A DNA stretch of 64,000 nucleotides from Haemonchus contortus (taxonomy: Eukaryota > Nematoda > Chromadorea > Rhabditida > Trichostrongylidae), in NCBI GenBank assembly GCA_000469685.2, contig LS997566.1, forward strand, positions 836,001-900,000, given 5' to 3'. The notes beneath the pieces are model-generated. The model did not search any database and was not told the origin of the DNA. It worked only from the letters and a program-made list of their open reading frames with translations. Shown here piece by piece: positions 12,001-23,489 of the stretch; within the stretch, counting starts at the first letter, position 1; the number at the start of each line of letters is the position of its first letter. Both the position numbers and the translations under genes were made by a program.

Positions 12001-14984
12001 TTATTTACTGTTTGTTTCATTTTCTTATTTACTGTTGATTTATCTAATCCTTTCCCTGATTGCTTGTTTTGGTTGTCACTCCACGTTTCTTTTGTAGCTC
12101 AGTAATTCTTCTAAATGTAAGATCTCTCCTCCGTTTTTCCGACATCTAAGAAAGTCACCAGTTTTGTGTTCCTTACTCATAACTTTTGACGAAACGTCAT
12201 TTCTTGAAGACTGTCAAACGATAACAATGAAAGGCCGGAACTTTGACTCGTCCTATAATCTTCATCTACTTTTTTAATTGCTCTTCAACTTTTCTGTATT
12301 TGTTCCCTAATCGGTTACGGTCATATCAGTACCTAGTCTCTTGGAAAAGAACTCATTTCGAACAAGTTATTATAGTCATTGATAGTCTCCTCGCAAGTTT
12401 CTGTCAGTTCATCCTTTTGTGATCTTTCCACTCCCTTTCGGTTTCTTTTCGGGAGAAGCAGGAAAGATATAAAGAGAAGGAGATCAGATAAACTAGACCA
12501 CTCCTTGGACAGTGAGGGTTTTCTCAAATCACTTTTGACTTCATCATATTACAGTCCCTTCTTGCCTTGATATTCTGCTCTTCTTCTGTTGTGCCAAATC
12601 CGTTATCAATTAGTAACAGATAAGTCGAAGGCCACGGGAAAGCTAATGGCTCGCGTTACCTTACTGCGACGCAGCCTCGACCAAGGTCAGCCATTATGCA
12701 AAGTGAAATCGACGCTCCAAAAGTGAAGAACGAGGGAATCGGCGCCTGCTATTTCGATCTCGGTAGCGGGTGGTCAAGATAGGTAAGGGAGAGATGGTGT
12801 GTTACGTCTTGCCAGTGCGGGCAACCTAGTAAAGGCACCCAGCTAGTTATACCTGATCACTGAAACTATTATATCACCATAAGATTGGCAATTTCCTTGA
12901 ACAAGAACATGAAGTGGTGCAAACAATTATAACAAGAACAGCTTACAGCCTAACGGCCCAATGCTGATGTTTGCTGACGGGTTGACCTTTTCGTGCATGT
13001 GAGTGCTGATAGAGTCATGGCTTAAAAGTCACTAAGAAGGCGAGGGCAAGCGGGATTCCGGCAATGTAAGGAGCACGGTCTCCTTATGGCACAAGTTCGG
13101 TTACGAGTCCCATCCGATGATGAAGTTTTGCCTCTAATTCGCCAACCTTGTGAGACTTGCGCATTGCTTATTGCGGCAAAAACACAAATCGTAGATCGTA
13201 GAAGTAAAGTAGGAACAGCAAAATCGTAAAGTAGAAGCAAGTTCAATTACCATAACTGACAGCTGCAGGAGTGGCTATCACTTAACTATGACGCGAGGGA
13301 GAATCGTGTCCAGCCGAGTAGTTACTGTGCAACTGATTCGGCCGGCGTTCATGGTTTTGGTTATTGATCAATATTGATTTGTAGCGCGTATGAGCTTGAA
13401 TTAAATTGTTTCTCTTGGCTTGTAGAGAATCGACACTCGAATGGTGTGAAGTAATCACAGTCAGGAATCACCAGGGACCGGAGTGAGATCTTTCTGGGAA
13501 GCAACACAAAGAGCTGTATTTTTCTGAAGAAACCTCTCTACTTCGAAGAGATAAAAGAGAAGGAAGTGATTGAATGGAGCATCTTTTAGTCTTTGTTGTC
13601 AAAATTTTTCTGCCATTATGAGTGGCTGCAGGAATAACAGCAAGTTTTTTCACTATCATTGACGGCAAAGAGCCGAGCCGGACGCGGACGTCATGAATTA
13701 TTCACAGATGTTCGCTATTCTCGTCTTTTCAGATCCTCGTACATACGTAATGATCAATCGGTAGCGCGTCCTCTTTCGATATTACCGCTACACTTGATCA
13801 TATGCCACTGATCTATATGATATGTGTATACCTTGGTTAATCTTCGTTACCCAAGATTTCTTACGGCTCAGGAGGCTGTAGTTGTCCGACAGTTGTTGCA
13901 TCACTGTCTGCCTCCATTCAGAAGAGCCTACTGAACGCATTTGTCGATGAAGAGTGCCTTAGTTCGCTTTTTGATCGACAAAAGTTCTCACAAATTCACA
14001 ATTTGAGCACACAACTGATGTGAAATAAGGGAAGAGCATGTTCAGAGGTAGGGGGTTTCGAGTGAAGTGGGCCAGACAAAACGCTAAGCTCGCTAAAATG
14101 TACTTGATGATTGCGAATCAGACTCCTTCTCTCACTTTTCTTCTTTTTCAATAACTTTTTCTGCCGATATTGCAAACCCATCGATTCATATCCTGACCCT
14201 ACATCATATATTCAAAACTATATATTCCATCCCACCTACAAGCTCATTTTTTCTACCGTTCTGTTGTTTCTGTTTGCACGGCCTGATTGAATGGAGCTCT
14301 TCTCTTACGAGGCTCTTCTGTCTACGGCATTTACTGGCAGAATAGCGGAAGGCTTCTTTTCGGAAATGAAGACCCGAACTTCCCGCGAACTAATTTTTAA
14401 AAGAAATAGAAGTCGTCACGATAACATTTGGATCTTTCCATACGCTTTCAACAACACCAGCGATTTGCTCATTGCGTTCTTATCGAGGACGATTTTATCG
14501 GCAGGAAGTCCCACGTATTGGGCGCAATTCCGTCTTCGATTTTGCCTTGGTGTGACCGCGATTTCGATATGTCTGTGCGTGTGTGTATACGGTCGCGTTC
14601 ACATCAGTAGACGTCGATTTTATTGGCATGCGTTTCGCATGTTAACCTCATTCTTCGTCTGAAAAGGAAAGCATTCGTTAGACCCGTTACGCGAAAAGTA
14701 AAAAAGGGACGTTACCTCGGGATTGCCCCCATCGTTTACTGTGGAGGGCACTCGCGCTATTTGACTAAACTTTTTCATAAGCTGTTTTCCTCATCAATCG
14801 GCACTCTACTTACCTTCAGATTCGTTTTCCCAACTAAGCTGCTCCACTGGCGTAATACTCTTCCTACCAAGAATATGCTCCACTGCCCATGTGTCGTGTA
14901 CCCACCGTAATCCGGGCTCTGAGCTTTTACTGTCTGGGTGTTTGAAACATTCGGCTGCTTCTGTAAATTTTTACGTTGGCTGAG
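9096..14984. other. long stretch without a confident gene
   Basis: Nothing here forms a convincing exon chain. The longest open frame (11536-12105, 189 codons, +) starts at a non-ATG codon and is of a length expected about once by chance in a window this size. A minus-strand open frame at 9828-10217 (129 codons) and one at 13022-13246 with a hydrophobic start and four cysteines were considered and left uncalled. The region 11980-12060 is a T-rich low-complexity run. Confidence 0.35.
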
Positions 14985-15215
14985 GTGGCATAGTGGCAAG
15001 CGCCGCACTATCACACGGGCTCGAATCCCGGATTGATACCCACCTGCGTCAACTAAGCCTTCCATCCAAACGGGCCGGCTAGTTGGTGCCAGATTCGTGC
15101 GAATATAAAAGGACTGGGAGGATAAAAACACTGACCTGTACGTGGCCTGGCCTAAGCGGGGCATTGTATGGGCCACATACACATTCAAAACGCCACTACG
15201 ATACTGGATGTATAT
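14985..15215 (+). repeat. tRNA-derived SINE with intact A and B boxes
   Basis: The head reads GGTGGCATAGTGGCAAGCG, a clear A-box region, and 30 bases on comes GGGCTCGAATCCCGG, a clear B box. The body continues with GCCTTCCATCCAAACGGG, a TATAAAAGGACTGGGAGGAT segment, and ACACATTCAAAACGCCAC as in the other copies. It lacks the 3' part. This is the copy that best shows the tRNA origin of the head on the plus strand. Confidence 0.8.
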
Positions 15216-15309
15216 GTCATGACATGCCACTTCTACTGTTTCATTTTCTGGGTGCTGCGATGATGCTCTCTTCGTTGGCCATATGTTGTTTTGATGAAAT
15301 GAAATATAA

Positions 15310-15475
15310 GGGTCACGTTTTGGGGGTTAATCAATCCCGTTTTGGATACGCCAACGCCATCGACTTCCATTTCGAAGCATTGCAGCTTGAAAGTGTTGGG
15401 GTCCATACAATGACTTGAGGTGGCTAGCCGATGGAAAAGCCGATGCTTCTATCTTCTCGGACGTGGCGCTTGAGA
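15310..15475 (-). repeat. SINE 3' half
   Basis: On the minus strand the fragment carries the end landmarks (reverse complement of TTAATCAATCCCGTTTTGG), the GAAATGGAAGTCGAT block and the GTATGGACC block, but no tRNA-like head. It lies 100 bases from the plus-strand copy at 14985, in opposite orientation. Confidence 0.7.
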
Positions 15476-16812
15476 GTCAGCTAGCCAATTTTAACCCCGA
15501 AACTGGCTCTCTCCCGAATTACCTTCTTAATCACTCGGCATAAATTGAGTTAGGGATATCAAGCCTAATCTGGACTTCACTGCGGTATACTTACAACCTT
15601 TCCGCACATATAAATCTTAAAAATGACCTTGAGATTGATTGAAGTCATCACTATTTTAGAAAGTCCATTGTGGCTACAAGCTTTTTTTGAAGCGCAGTTT
15701 TAAGCTGATAGGATCCTGAATCAAACCAAGCTATCAGCTCTAGCTTCATCCGAATACGCTGGTCAGGGAAAGCCAAGTGATGAGTTATATCTCGCAAGCA
15801 AACTCTGTCGTCCTGCTGCCGTGCAGTAAGGCAAGGGGGCGGAAAGGAGGAGAATCTCTCTTATTTATAGAGCAGTAAATTGGTGTGTCGGTTTGTAGGC
15901 TTGTAGATTTGTCCGTCTGTCAGTCCGTAGAGCTTTATTATTACGATAAAGGGCTCTATCCGACATTCCTTCCTATAAATAAAGCGTACGACATCGTGCT
16001 ATGTATGTCTTTACGAAAATCGGAGGTAATAATGTAGATGAGTCACCTCCGCTTCTTTCAACATTGAGCGCTAGAGCGTAGATAAGGCATACCCCATCCT
16101 AGCTTTAAAGTCGGCACCCATCCTTCTTTGCGCTCAAGCCCTCGGTGCGATCCAAGAAGCGAAGCCCTCCCCTCTTCCCCCGAATACATTTTCTAACCTC
16201 CTTGTAAGAGTAAGGAATGATGCCCAGCGTAAGCCGAGCGACCCGCTGATACTATGATACTTCACGAATCAATCTTGTGACAGGGAGAAATGGAGGGGCT
16301 TCTTTCTAACTCTTACTTTGAAGATTTTGAAGATGAACGAGGTTCGGGTCTTCACTCAGGTTTACGGGGGGTTCGATTTTGATGAATTCTTGAATGACAT
16401 CGATTTTGGCTCAGATGTATCCAGCCTAGTTAAAAAAAAACATTTGCTTCAATCTGTAGGCGCTGTCAAAGTCTTTTTTCCGATCTCTCGAAACCCCGAT
16501 AACCCTGAATTCGTGAAACATTATTAGTCGATCCAGTCTTGCATAAGCATAATTTTTCCAGCGGATACTTGTGTCAGTATTTAACTTCTGGAAAGTGGCA
16601 ATGCCAAGTGTTCTGACAATTTCTGAAAACCCTTTGAGGTGAAGCACTATAGAGTTACTCTATTCGGTTTGGATCTTGCTCATTTCCTTTCGGGCAGTTC
16701 AATTTGTGATGTTGTTAAAATCAGAGGTGATGACTCATTGATTCTCACCACCCTCTACACTTCCGTTCAAAACAGAGGAGACGTTTGCACAGTTATATGA
16801 TAAGACTATGGT
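15476..16812. other. no confident gene
   Basis: I see no exon chain, tRNA or known repeat in this stretch. Confidence 0.4.
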
Positions 16813-16816
16813 TTAA

Positions 16817-17467
16817 AGGCACAGTTCACGATAATTTCGCGTAATCCAGATTATGACGAAAACCGGAAGATAATGTGGAAAACAGTGCGATGAAGGCGAA
16901 GGAACAGCGTGAATCGGCGTTTCCAATGTGAAAAGGGCTTTGAAAAGTAGTTAAAAAAGGGGCTGGACGAGAATGAGACCAGCAGAATGAAGAAGAGTGG
17001 GGCGCCTGGACAAGCTATACAATGTGTGTCATTGGTGTGGGTTCTGATGCGAATAGCTGACTGCGGTGAGCAAAAATTCATTCACTTATAAGCATGAGTA
17101 AACAAAAAACCCTAGTAACAGCAAAAATAGCTCACCTTTTCAGCTGGTCTGTGGTAGAAATCTAAATAAGGGATCGCAGTGGCAAAAAGAATAACAGATA
17201 ATAAAAAAAATAGCAGAAAACATCGTTCATTACTTGGCGATCAGCTGATTGTGTGTAGGTCCTATAGCGACTATTGCAATCTGTAATGTCTCGAAACTCG
17301 TCTGACGTGACATCAATGAGGGGCTGGAAGTGTGGGCGATCCGGTAACGAGTCCCTCACTATGCGTTAACTGTTGGGACTCCATAGCGTCCTTCCTGTTA
17401 CCCTTGGAGGCCGCTGGGTATTCCTAGGGGGAAAACTCAGAAACCATTTTTATCGTGAGTTGTGCCT
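16817..17467 (+). mobile_element. TTAA-flanked inverted-repeat element (family 1, copy a)
   Basis: The left end AGGCACAGTTCACGATAA is preceded by TTAA (16813-16816). The right end is its inverted repeat with one or two changes (TTATCGTGAGTTGTGCCT), followed by TCAG where TTAA would be expected. The 651-base interior matches the copy at 19857-20519 in reverse orientation nearly throughout. No transposase frame exists, so it is non-autonomous. TTAA target sites are known for piggyBac and Kolobok elements; assignment to either is inference. Confidence 0.85.
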
Positions 17468-18472
17468 TCAGCAACGTATAGTTAGAAGGGCCTAAGGAGA
17501 CTGACTATGGGAATCATCAGTATTATTCCATAGTTCAGGTTGAATACTGTAATATAGCAGCTCAGTTATACTATGCTTATGAAGTTATAGGTAATGTAAA
17601 GCATTGAACTGAAGTTTAATTCGCATCTGCTTCTGCAATATTTTTTGTTTTTATCATCACGGAAAAGATTCTTCCGTCACGTAAGCCCAACAGTTTGAAG
17701 CAGCTTCACTTCAGTATCCTATAGATTGCCCCATTCAATCTGCTTTGACTATCGTTCATATTTTATGACGTTATAGATTATATTTATAGCATTAAAAACA
17801 TCGATCGATCGGGTTTATTGTATTGGCTTCCAGAGTTTGCTAGAGTTTCTCCTTCGGCTCGCTTCTGTGCTAGGGTTTCTTTGGCAAAGATTGAGCTTAC
17901 TCCCTCGTTCATTTGTTTTGTATCTGACGATTTCACCCATGAAACTTTTTACGCTTTGAAGCTATCTATGGGAATATGTGGTGATCCATTTATCGTTCAC
18001 ATTAACTTCTGCTGTTGTGTCGTCCTTCGCTTTCTATATTTCAGAAGATCATCGAGTTTTTAGCTCTTTTAATATGCACCTTGAAGTTGTAAGAAACTTT
18101 TTATTAGGGAAGTCAAGAGCTTCGGCTTGCAGCGTTATGGTCAAGAACCGGGTTGGGTAGAGATCTCTTTTTGCATCCAACGGGTGTGATATTTTCCATT
18201 AATATCCAGAAGAGAACGGGAGGTCTGGTAAGGACTCATATTGGTGCGATTTTCTGCAAAACTTACATTCGGTGTATGGCGTCTCCTTCCATCCCATGCC
18301 TAGCCTCAACTCAGCCTCTTCTTAATCCTGAATGACAATCATGCTTTGCTTAGTTGTTTTAATGCGCCGTGTGTTCGCATTTTTTTTGACCCTTCCTGGC
18401 CCTTTTTTCATGGACTACTGACGTTTGTATTAAGGCCAGAGCTCTGATATACATTCCTATCAAAGTCTTATG
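17468..18472. other. no confident gene
   Basis: Open frames at 17818-18063 and 18153-18335 on + have no usable splice structure. The stretch is the presumed upstream region of the gene starting at 18487. Confidence 0.4.
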
Positions 18473-18478
18473 TTTCAG
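18473..18478 (+). promoter_or_regulatory. probable spliced-leader acceptor
   Basis: TTTCAG ends eight bases before the ATG at 18487, with no upstream exon found. Nematode trans-splice acceptors have this consensus and position. Ordinary cis-splicing from an unseen 5' exon is the alternative. Confidence 0.45.
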
Positions 18479-18486
18479 TGGTAATA

Positions 18487-21400
18487 ATGAAGGAGAAGCC
18501 GCTGGAAACAGTAACGCTACCTTCAAAAGTTCAACATTTCTCATGGCCACCTGGGCAAGCGTTCCCATTCGACACGCTGCCTCCCTATCCTGCAGGTAAA
18601 TTTGAAAGCTTATCAGTGCTTAGTGATCAGTCCACGCAAGAATTTCACGTTGTTTAACTGTGAATAAGTTTATTTACTGGTAGTGCTCACAGGTCCCAAC
18701 TTATCTAAAGTACGATATCCACGAGATGTGTGCTCGCCACGTTACGTATGTCCACATTGCAGCGAGCAGTTCTTAGTGAGTCGAGTTACACTTTCGTTTC
18801 CTATTCGATATCCATCCATATTCAAAATAATTCGAGTCTATATGGGTAGAAGTAGTTGTGCTCTCTCATAAATTCTGGTTCAAAAGACTGAAAGGGGGTC
18901 CTGGTTGTAGAGGGTGCATTCGAAGGAGTCTACAGGATAAATGCCATGCTTCTAATATGAATTGTGTACGTTATTATAAACGTAGGAAATGAAACGCTGT
19001 TAACGATTCCCAAATGGAAAGTATGGTTTTTGAGGCTCTAAGATGTCCTTAGCCGCTGTCAAATTTGTTGGAGGTCAAGCAAGTCTCAAAGGCACAGTTC
19101 ACGATGAAAGTGATTTCTGAGATTCTCCCAAATGTTGAAATTGAGTTTAGCACACGTATATCATATCTGGCACTATTAGGCACTAAAATGGCCTAGTTAG
19201 AGGGTTATGAAGGCTCAAACATTGGCCCGTGTGTGTCCTCGGACGAGTTCCACCGGCATCGTGGGTTGCACCGATCACAAGGAAACCTATGTAGGGAGTT
19301 CAAATGACTTGTCATGACCCATAGCGACAGTGGGAGACACTTCTGTACAGTTCTGGCTTTATGTTGTCAGCTCTTTGTGTAATTGCAGTAACTGAAATCT
19401 CGTTCGAATACCCCTTCCATATAATTTCCGTCACGGCAATCTCGTCCAACCTCTATTTTCCCTACTTTTAACCCATTGCGTACCGCGTGCTGCACATGGT
19501 GAAGCACGCCCCTCCGCCTCTGCGCGCCCGCATTTTCGTCCAAAACCACTCTAGAGTTTTGATAAAGTTTGAACAGTCCATACTTTGCGATTCGCTCAGA
19601 CATCCGTGCTGTGTGGCTGAGTGCTGCACGCCGTGAACCACGTCGCCCGCGTCGATTTTGAAGGAAACGCCGGGCACATTGGGCAGCTAGCGCAAAACAC
19701 TGCGGTACGCAATGGGTTAAGGAGTCATACTTTTCTGGAAATCGGCGAATTCTCTCACAATCAGTTTCTTCGCTACCGATGGACTATCCCCAATCTATAA
19801 TTAAGCTTTTCGAATAAAAACGGGTACCTCGAAATCCTCGTGAACTGTGCCTTTAAAGGCACGGTTCACAATGAAAAAGGTTACTGAGTTCTTCCTTAAA
19901 GAATACTCAGCGCCCCCTATGGGTGGTAGAAGGGACCCTCTCGCTCCCACAATCTCGGCGCTTGGGGCAGAGTGGGAGCCCCGTTGCTGCCGTAGTTCGC
20001 TTTCCCGCCCCTCGATCGGTGTCACGTTATACGAGTGTTGAGACAATACAGATGGCTATTATTCGTTCTAGGACCCACGCACAATCAGCTAATTGCCGAG
20101 TGATGAGGCAATGTTTTTCTCCCATTCCTTTTTCCTCTATTTTTCTTTTTGCTGCCGCGATCCCTTATTTAATTTCCTACTCCTAGAAGCTGAAAAGGTG
20201 AGCTACTTTTGCTGTGACTAGGGTTTTTTGTTTATTTATGCTTATAAGTGAGTGAATTTTTCTCCCCATTGTGTGTTATTCGCACCAGGACCCACACGCG
20301 CGCAGTGAAACACACTGTTTAGCTCGTCCGGACGCCCCACTCTTCCTCGTTTTTCTGGTTTCATTCTCGTCCAGCCCCTTTTTAACGATTTTTCGAAGCC
20401 TTTTATCACTTTGGAAACACCGATGCACGCAGTTTCTTCACCTCATTCGCACTAGTTTCGACCTTGTCTTCCACTTTTATCATAATCTGGATTACCCAAA
20501 ATTATCGTGAACCGTGCCTTTAAGGTGAAAGGTTTTATGGGTGCTTTCGAATATCTATAGTCCGCAAGCGTAAAATTGTTCAAATTGTTCAGTACATACT
20601 GTTCGCGCATGAAGTCGATGTCAAAACATGCATACTGAAACCCAAAAACGAAAATTTAGTTTGGGAACCAGGTTCTGACAGTAATCCGGCCGTTGATTCT
20701 GACGGGAACGAATGGTTGTGATGCGACACAGCTCCGTGACTATCCCACGTCATATCTAACCCGTGGGCTTGTTTATGGCTCTTTTCCGAAAAGTCGTTGA
20801 TATGGCTGATCACTACTTTGAGTATTCAAACAAGGATATTCCGTGAATGGAATTATGTTGTTTGCGAAATCCAGTGTTCATCGTATTTTATTCCACCATG
20901 TAAGAACTGAGCCATTGAATCTTCGTTTCGATCTCTTTGGACGTTCAAAAACTGTCAGAAAGACGTGGGTCCCAAACTTCCAAATTTCTCAAAAAGCGTT
21001 GGAGTCGTTCCTCTTTCTGGGTACTCCCCCTAGCTATTCGCGACGGACGCTGCAGGAGAACCATCGAGTGAACGGAAATTTCGGAACGACCTGGGCCCCA
21101 AACTTTCAAGTTTTCAAAAGCGTGGGCTTGAGTCATTCCCCGGTTCCATGGCCGCTCCGTTCTGGAAAATTCTGAAGCGGGAGCAAATAATTCAACTATT
21201 CAAAGGTTGTATAATAAAAAAACATGCAAGCATTGTATATATATCTTAATCTCTGTCTTTCTGATTCAGAGAACAATATATAAAATATGCTCTAAAAACA
21301 GTTTGATAATTCAGTTTCATCGTCTTCGAGGGGCGGTGGCGTGTCCATTCTGTTACAATCGAGTTTCTGTTGGATTCTACGTGAGTTCCTCAAAATTTTA

Positions 21401-23383
21401 TCACAACAAGTGTAGCTGGTTGTTAGAGGATATCGACTTATCACCATAAAAATCACCGAAATCTCCTGTTTGATTCGTGTCTATTTTTACCGTTCTTCGT
21501 CTACTCTCCATTGGTGTAGCACAACTAGCACTCTTGGATACCCTGTGTAGGTGGATGTTCGTATGAAAAAAGGCTCCTGAATTTGGTTATACATAAGTTT
21601 AGCTATACAGCAAACCTTCTCAGATACTTACATGTGATATGCTTTCAAAGTATGCAGAACTGTTCTATGATGTCGTCTCTGCCCATTGAATTTATGGCTC
21701 ATTTAATTGTGGCTTCAATGTCACGGCAACCAGTTTTATGAAGACGGGACCAATTCTTCCCGCAGTCGAGAACCTGGTTCATCTTCGTGTACTCTTTTGC
21801 ATTTCCGATTGGGAAATGGTCTTCGGCTTGAACGGCTTTGGGCAACCTTTTGGGCAACGACTTTTGTGTTCGTGAATTCCTCTGAAAATCGCTTCGGAAT
21901 GGTATACTGTCGTTGATTTGGGTTCGTGAATTAAGTTGACCCTACACGATTCAGGCGGGTGAATTGAGTCGTTCAGTTTGAGGAGAAATCACCATTAGTT
22001 TGCCGCAAACACACTTATTCTAGCTGCAGAGAAATACAATACTTACAAGAGAAGGAAGTCAGGTCGCAGTAGTTGTTTGAGATGAGGTATACACTCCTTG
22101 TGTGTTTTCTATCTCCGTTTCTATCTTCGTTTCGAGTAAAGATGACCACGATGAATTTCTTTCACATAACAGTTGTCGGAAAAGAAAGGAAAATGGTGAA
22201 TGGAAGATCTAAGTTCAATATACAAGTATACGACTGCTGTAATAGTCTCATCGAAAGTGATTATTCCCACATGAGATCCCACCTTTCCCAGCCTTGTTCA
22301 ATGAAATCAGAGTCCGCTTTTTGTAATGCAAGTAGATAATGTAACGATCTTGAAAGCGAATTCGCATTTGGATGCGAAAGAGGCTGTTTAGTCCAGTTGA
22401 GGTCATATATCATAAGTGCTGCGCATCAGGTTTTTCAAAAGTCAGGATCCTCTAATGTTGGCTCTGTTAGAAAACAAATTCATATGTTGAGAATGAACAG
22501 CGTATATTCAATAAATCATTCCTAATTCTTCGGTCATGGTAAAATTCTTGGTAGGTGGTAGATGTGTGGCCCGTTCTAGAGATCGCGAATTGTTTGTAAT
22601 TGACAAGATTGATGAGAATAGAAATAGGATCTTTTTATAATACTTTGCACTTCTCGGAATGCGTCCCGCACTCGCCTTTCGTTCAGAATAACAGCGGCGT
22701 TTTGAATGTGTCGTCGAAACTGGGTCACGCCGCAGCCGTCGCATGCGGCGGGTCAGCCCGCGATACTTGACAGACTCGCATTTGTCAGTGGGGCATACGA
22801 TTTGCGCTTGGTCCACGGCAGTCAGCCCAAGGGAAGATAACACGAACAAATGCAAATCGTTCGCCGAACTGACACTTGGTGGTACTGTAATGTCAACTTG
22901 GGACCTCATGCCGCGCGCGACGTGGGCGGGGTGACCTGCTTTCGACGGACGCGCGCAACGGACGTTCTCCGGCCTGGGCAGGTCGCGATCGCACGTTCGA
23001 TCCCGGACCTTGCGTGTGGTAGTGTGCCCTACTTGCCGCTACGTCCGCCACCTATACGCAGAAAATTTTTGGCTTTCAGAATCGACGTTGGGCCTATCGA
23101 TATCTCGCCTATGCTTGTGCACTGCTGTCGTTGAGCGTTTTCTTGGGCGCACTTTTCATTCTCCTCAGTCCACAAAAGGTTTACCTTGTCATAATTGGTG
23201 AGTAATCTTATTTTTCATCGTAAACCAATTTTGTTTGCTGTGTTACATTGTCCGTATAGTTGAGTTGGGACTATTTCCTATCTGAAAGTCGAGGATGGAA
23301 ACAGGGGCTTTTTACCGCCATGTTTTTCAGGAAAAATTGTTTGTGTAAGAATTGCCCTCAGGTCTTTCCACTTTGCTCTATAA
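18487..23383 (+). CDS. TMEM55/PIP4P-like membrane protein lacking the catalytic core
   Basis: Five exons join in consistent phase: 18487-18595, 18693-18775, 21315-21380, 23080-23197 and 23331-23383, giving 142 residues. All donors are GTAAAT, GTGAGT or similar, and acceptors are CACAG, TTCAG or TTTCAG. The N-terminus is Pro-rich ([13 protein letters not shown]). Next come [11 protein letters not shown] and [14 protein letters not shown], a pair of CxxC knuckles 14 residues apart, then an Arg pair, a hydrophobic helix (about residues 92-113) and a second hydrophobic stretch close to the C-terminus. This order (Pro-rich start, C-x2-HC...CPxC..VSxxG, RR, two membrane segments) matches the ends of TMEM55, reported as phosphatidylinositol-4,5-bisphosphate 4-phosphatases of late endosomes and lysosomes. 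The family's central Cys-rich part with the CX5R motif is absent, and the 97-base first intron cannot hide it. The two large introns carry transposons. The family assignment is from memory of the pattern. Confidence 0.6.
19090..19852 (+). mobile_element. TTAA-flanked inverted-repeat element (family 1, copy b)
   Basis: The ends AGGCACAGTTCACGATGA and TCGTGAACTGTGCCT are inverted repeats of the family 1 type. The left flank is TCAA and the right flank TTAA. The interior is different from copies a and c, so only the termini are shared. A second element (19472-19716) is inserted inside it. It lies in an intron of the 18487-23383 gene and abuts copy c, sharing one TTAA. Confidence 0.8.
19472..19716 (+). 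mobile_element. piggyBac-like short element nested in family 1 copy b
   Basis: The ends CCCATTGCGTACCGC and GCGGTACGCAATGGG are perfect 15-base inverted repeats, flanked on both sides by TTAA (19468-19471 and 19717-19720). CCC...GGG ends with a TTAA target duplication are the known signature of piggyBac elements. At 245 bases it encodes no transposase. The intact TTAA pair shows it inserted after the host element. Confidence 0.85.
19857..20519 (-). mobile_element. TTAA-flanked inverted-repeat element (family 1, copy c)
   Basis: This is a 663-base copy of the element at 16817-17467 in opposite orientation. Matching landmarks include the run ending GGGTTTTTTGTTTA and the termini AGGCACGGTTCACAATGA and TTATCGTGAACCGTGCCT. 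It is flanked by TTAA at 19853-19856, shared with copy b, and by TTAA at 20520-20523. There is no coding capacity. Confidence 0.85.
20957..21137 (+). repeat. imperfect direct repeat of about 54 bases
   Basis: The segment beginning ACGTGGGTCCCAAACTTCCA near 20961 recurs about 125 bases later as ACCTGGGCCCCAAACTTTCA, with a similar following sequence (TCAAAAAGCGTTGGAGTCGT versus TCAAAAGCGTGGGCTTGAGT). It lies in the second intron of the TMEM55-like gene. Confidence 0.6.
22695..22970 (+). repeat. GC-rich dispersed repeat (family 6, copy a)
   Basis: This segment shares ordered blocks with 24003-24250 and 42270-42550: GTCGAAAC..GGTCAC, CGCAGCCGTCGCA, GGTCAGCCCGCGAT, GACACTTGGTGGTACTGTAATG and GACGGACGCGCGCAACGGA. 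The outer blocks TCGAAAC and TTTCGACGG are inverted, suggesting an old inverted-repeat element. It sits in the intron just before the membrane-helix exon of the TMEM55-like gene. Confidence 0.7.
22975..23055 (-). repeat. SINE head fragment
   Basis: The stretch with GTTCGATCCCGGACC and TAGTGTGCCCTACTTGCCGC is the reverse complement of the tRNA-like SINE head, and is closest to the fragment at 32930-33025. It ends about 25 bases before an exon. Confidence 0.6.
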
Positions 23384-23483
23384 AATGACGCTTCAGAAAC
23401 ATCAATTCAACAAGCATCTGGGATTACAATTTAGGTGTCATGCGAACTAACCAAGTGAAAAAACTTTTGATGATTTTTGGTGC

Positions 23484-23489
23484 AATAAA
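23484..23489 (+). terminator. polyadenylation signal AATAAA
   Basis: AATAAA lies 101 bases after the stop codon of the TMEM55-like gene, a reasonable 3' UTR length for a nematode gene. Confidence 0.5.

Noticed and set aside
11536..12105. 189-codon open frame
   Set aside because: It has no ATG at its start and no domain, and about one frame of this length is expected by chance in a window this size.
13022..13246. Secreted Cys-rich peptide on minus
   Set aside because: The hydrophobic start lacks an in-frame ATG and no splice site supplies one.
14775..15230. 151-codon minus-strand frame
   Set aside because: Much of it lies in a SINE; the residues reflect the repeat.
18693..18775. Similarity of RYPRDV...CPHC to the IL-17 cytokine signature
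   Set aside because: The exon joins in phase to a second CxxC exon and membrane segments, which fits TMEM55 much better; the IL-17 disulfide pattern is not completed.
21207..21254. A CKHC motif directly upstream of the CPFC exon
   Set aside because: It fits the spacing of a TMEM55 knuckle, but the 60-base intron needed has a poor donor, and the exon at 18693 already supplies the CPHC in phase.
22508..22909. 133-codon minus-strand frame
   Set aside because: Most of it lies in the GC-rich family 6 repeat.
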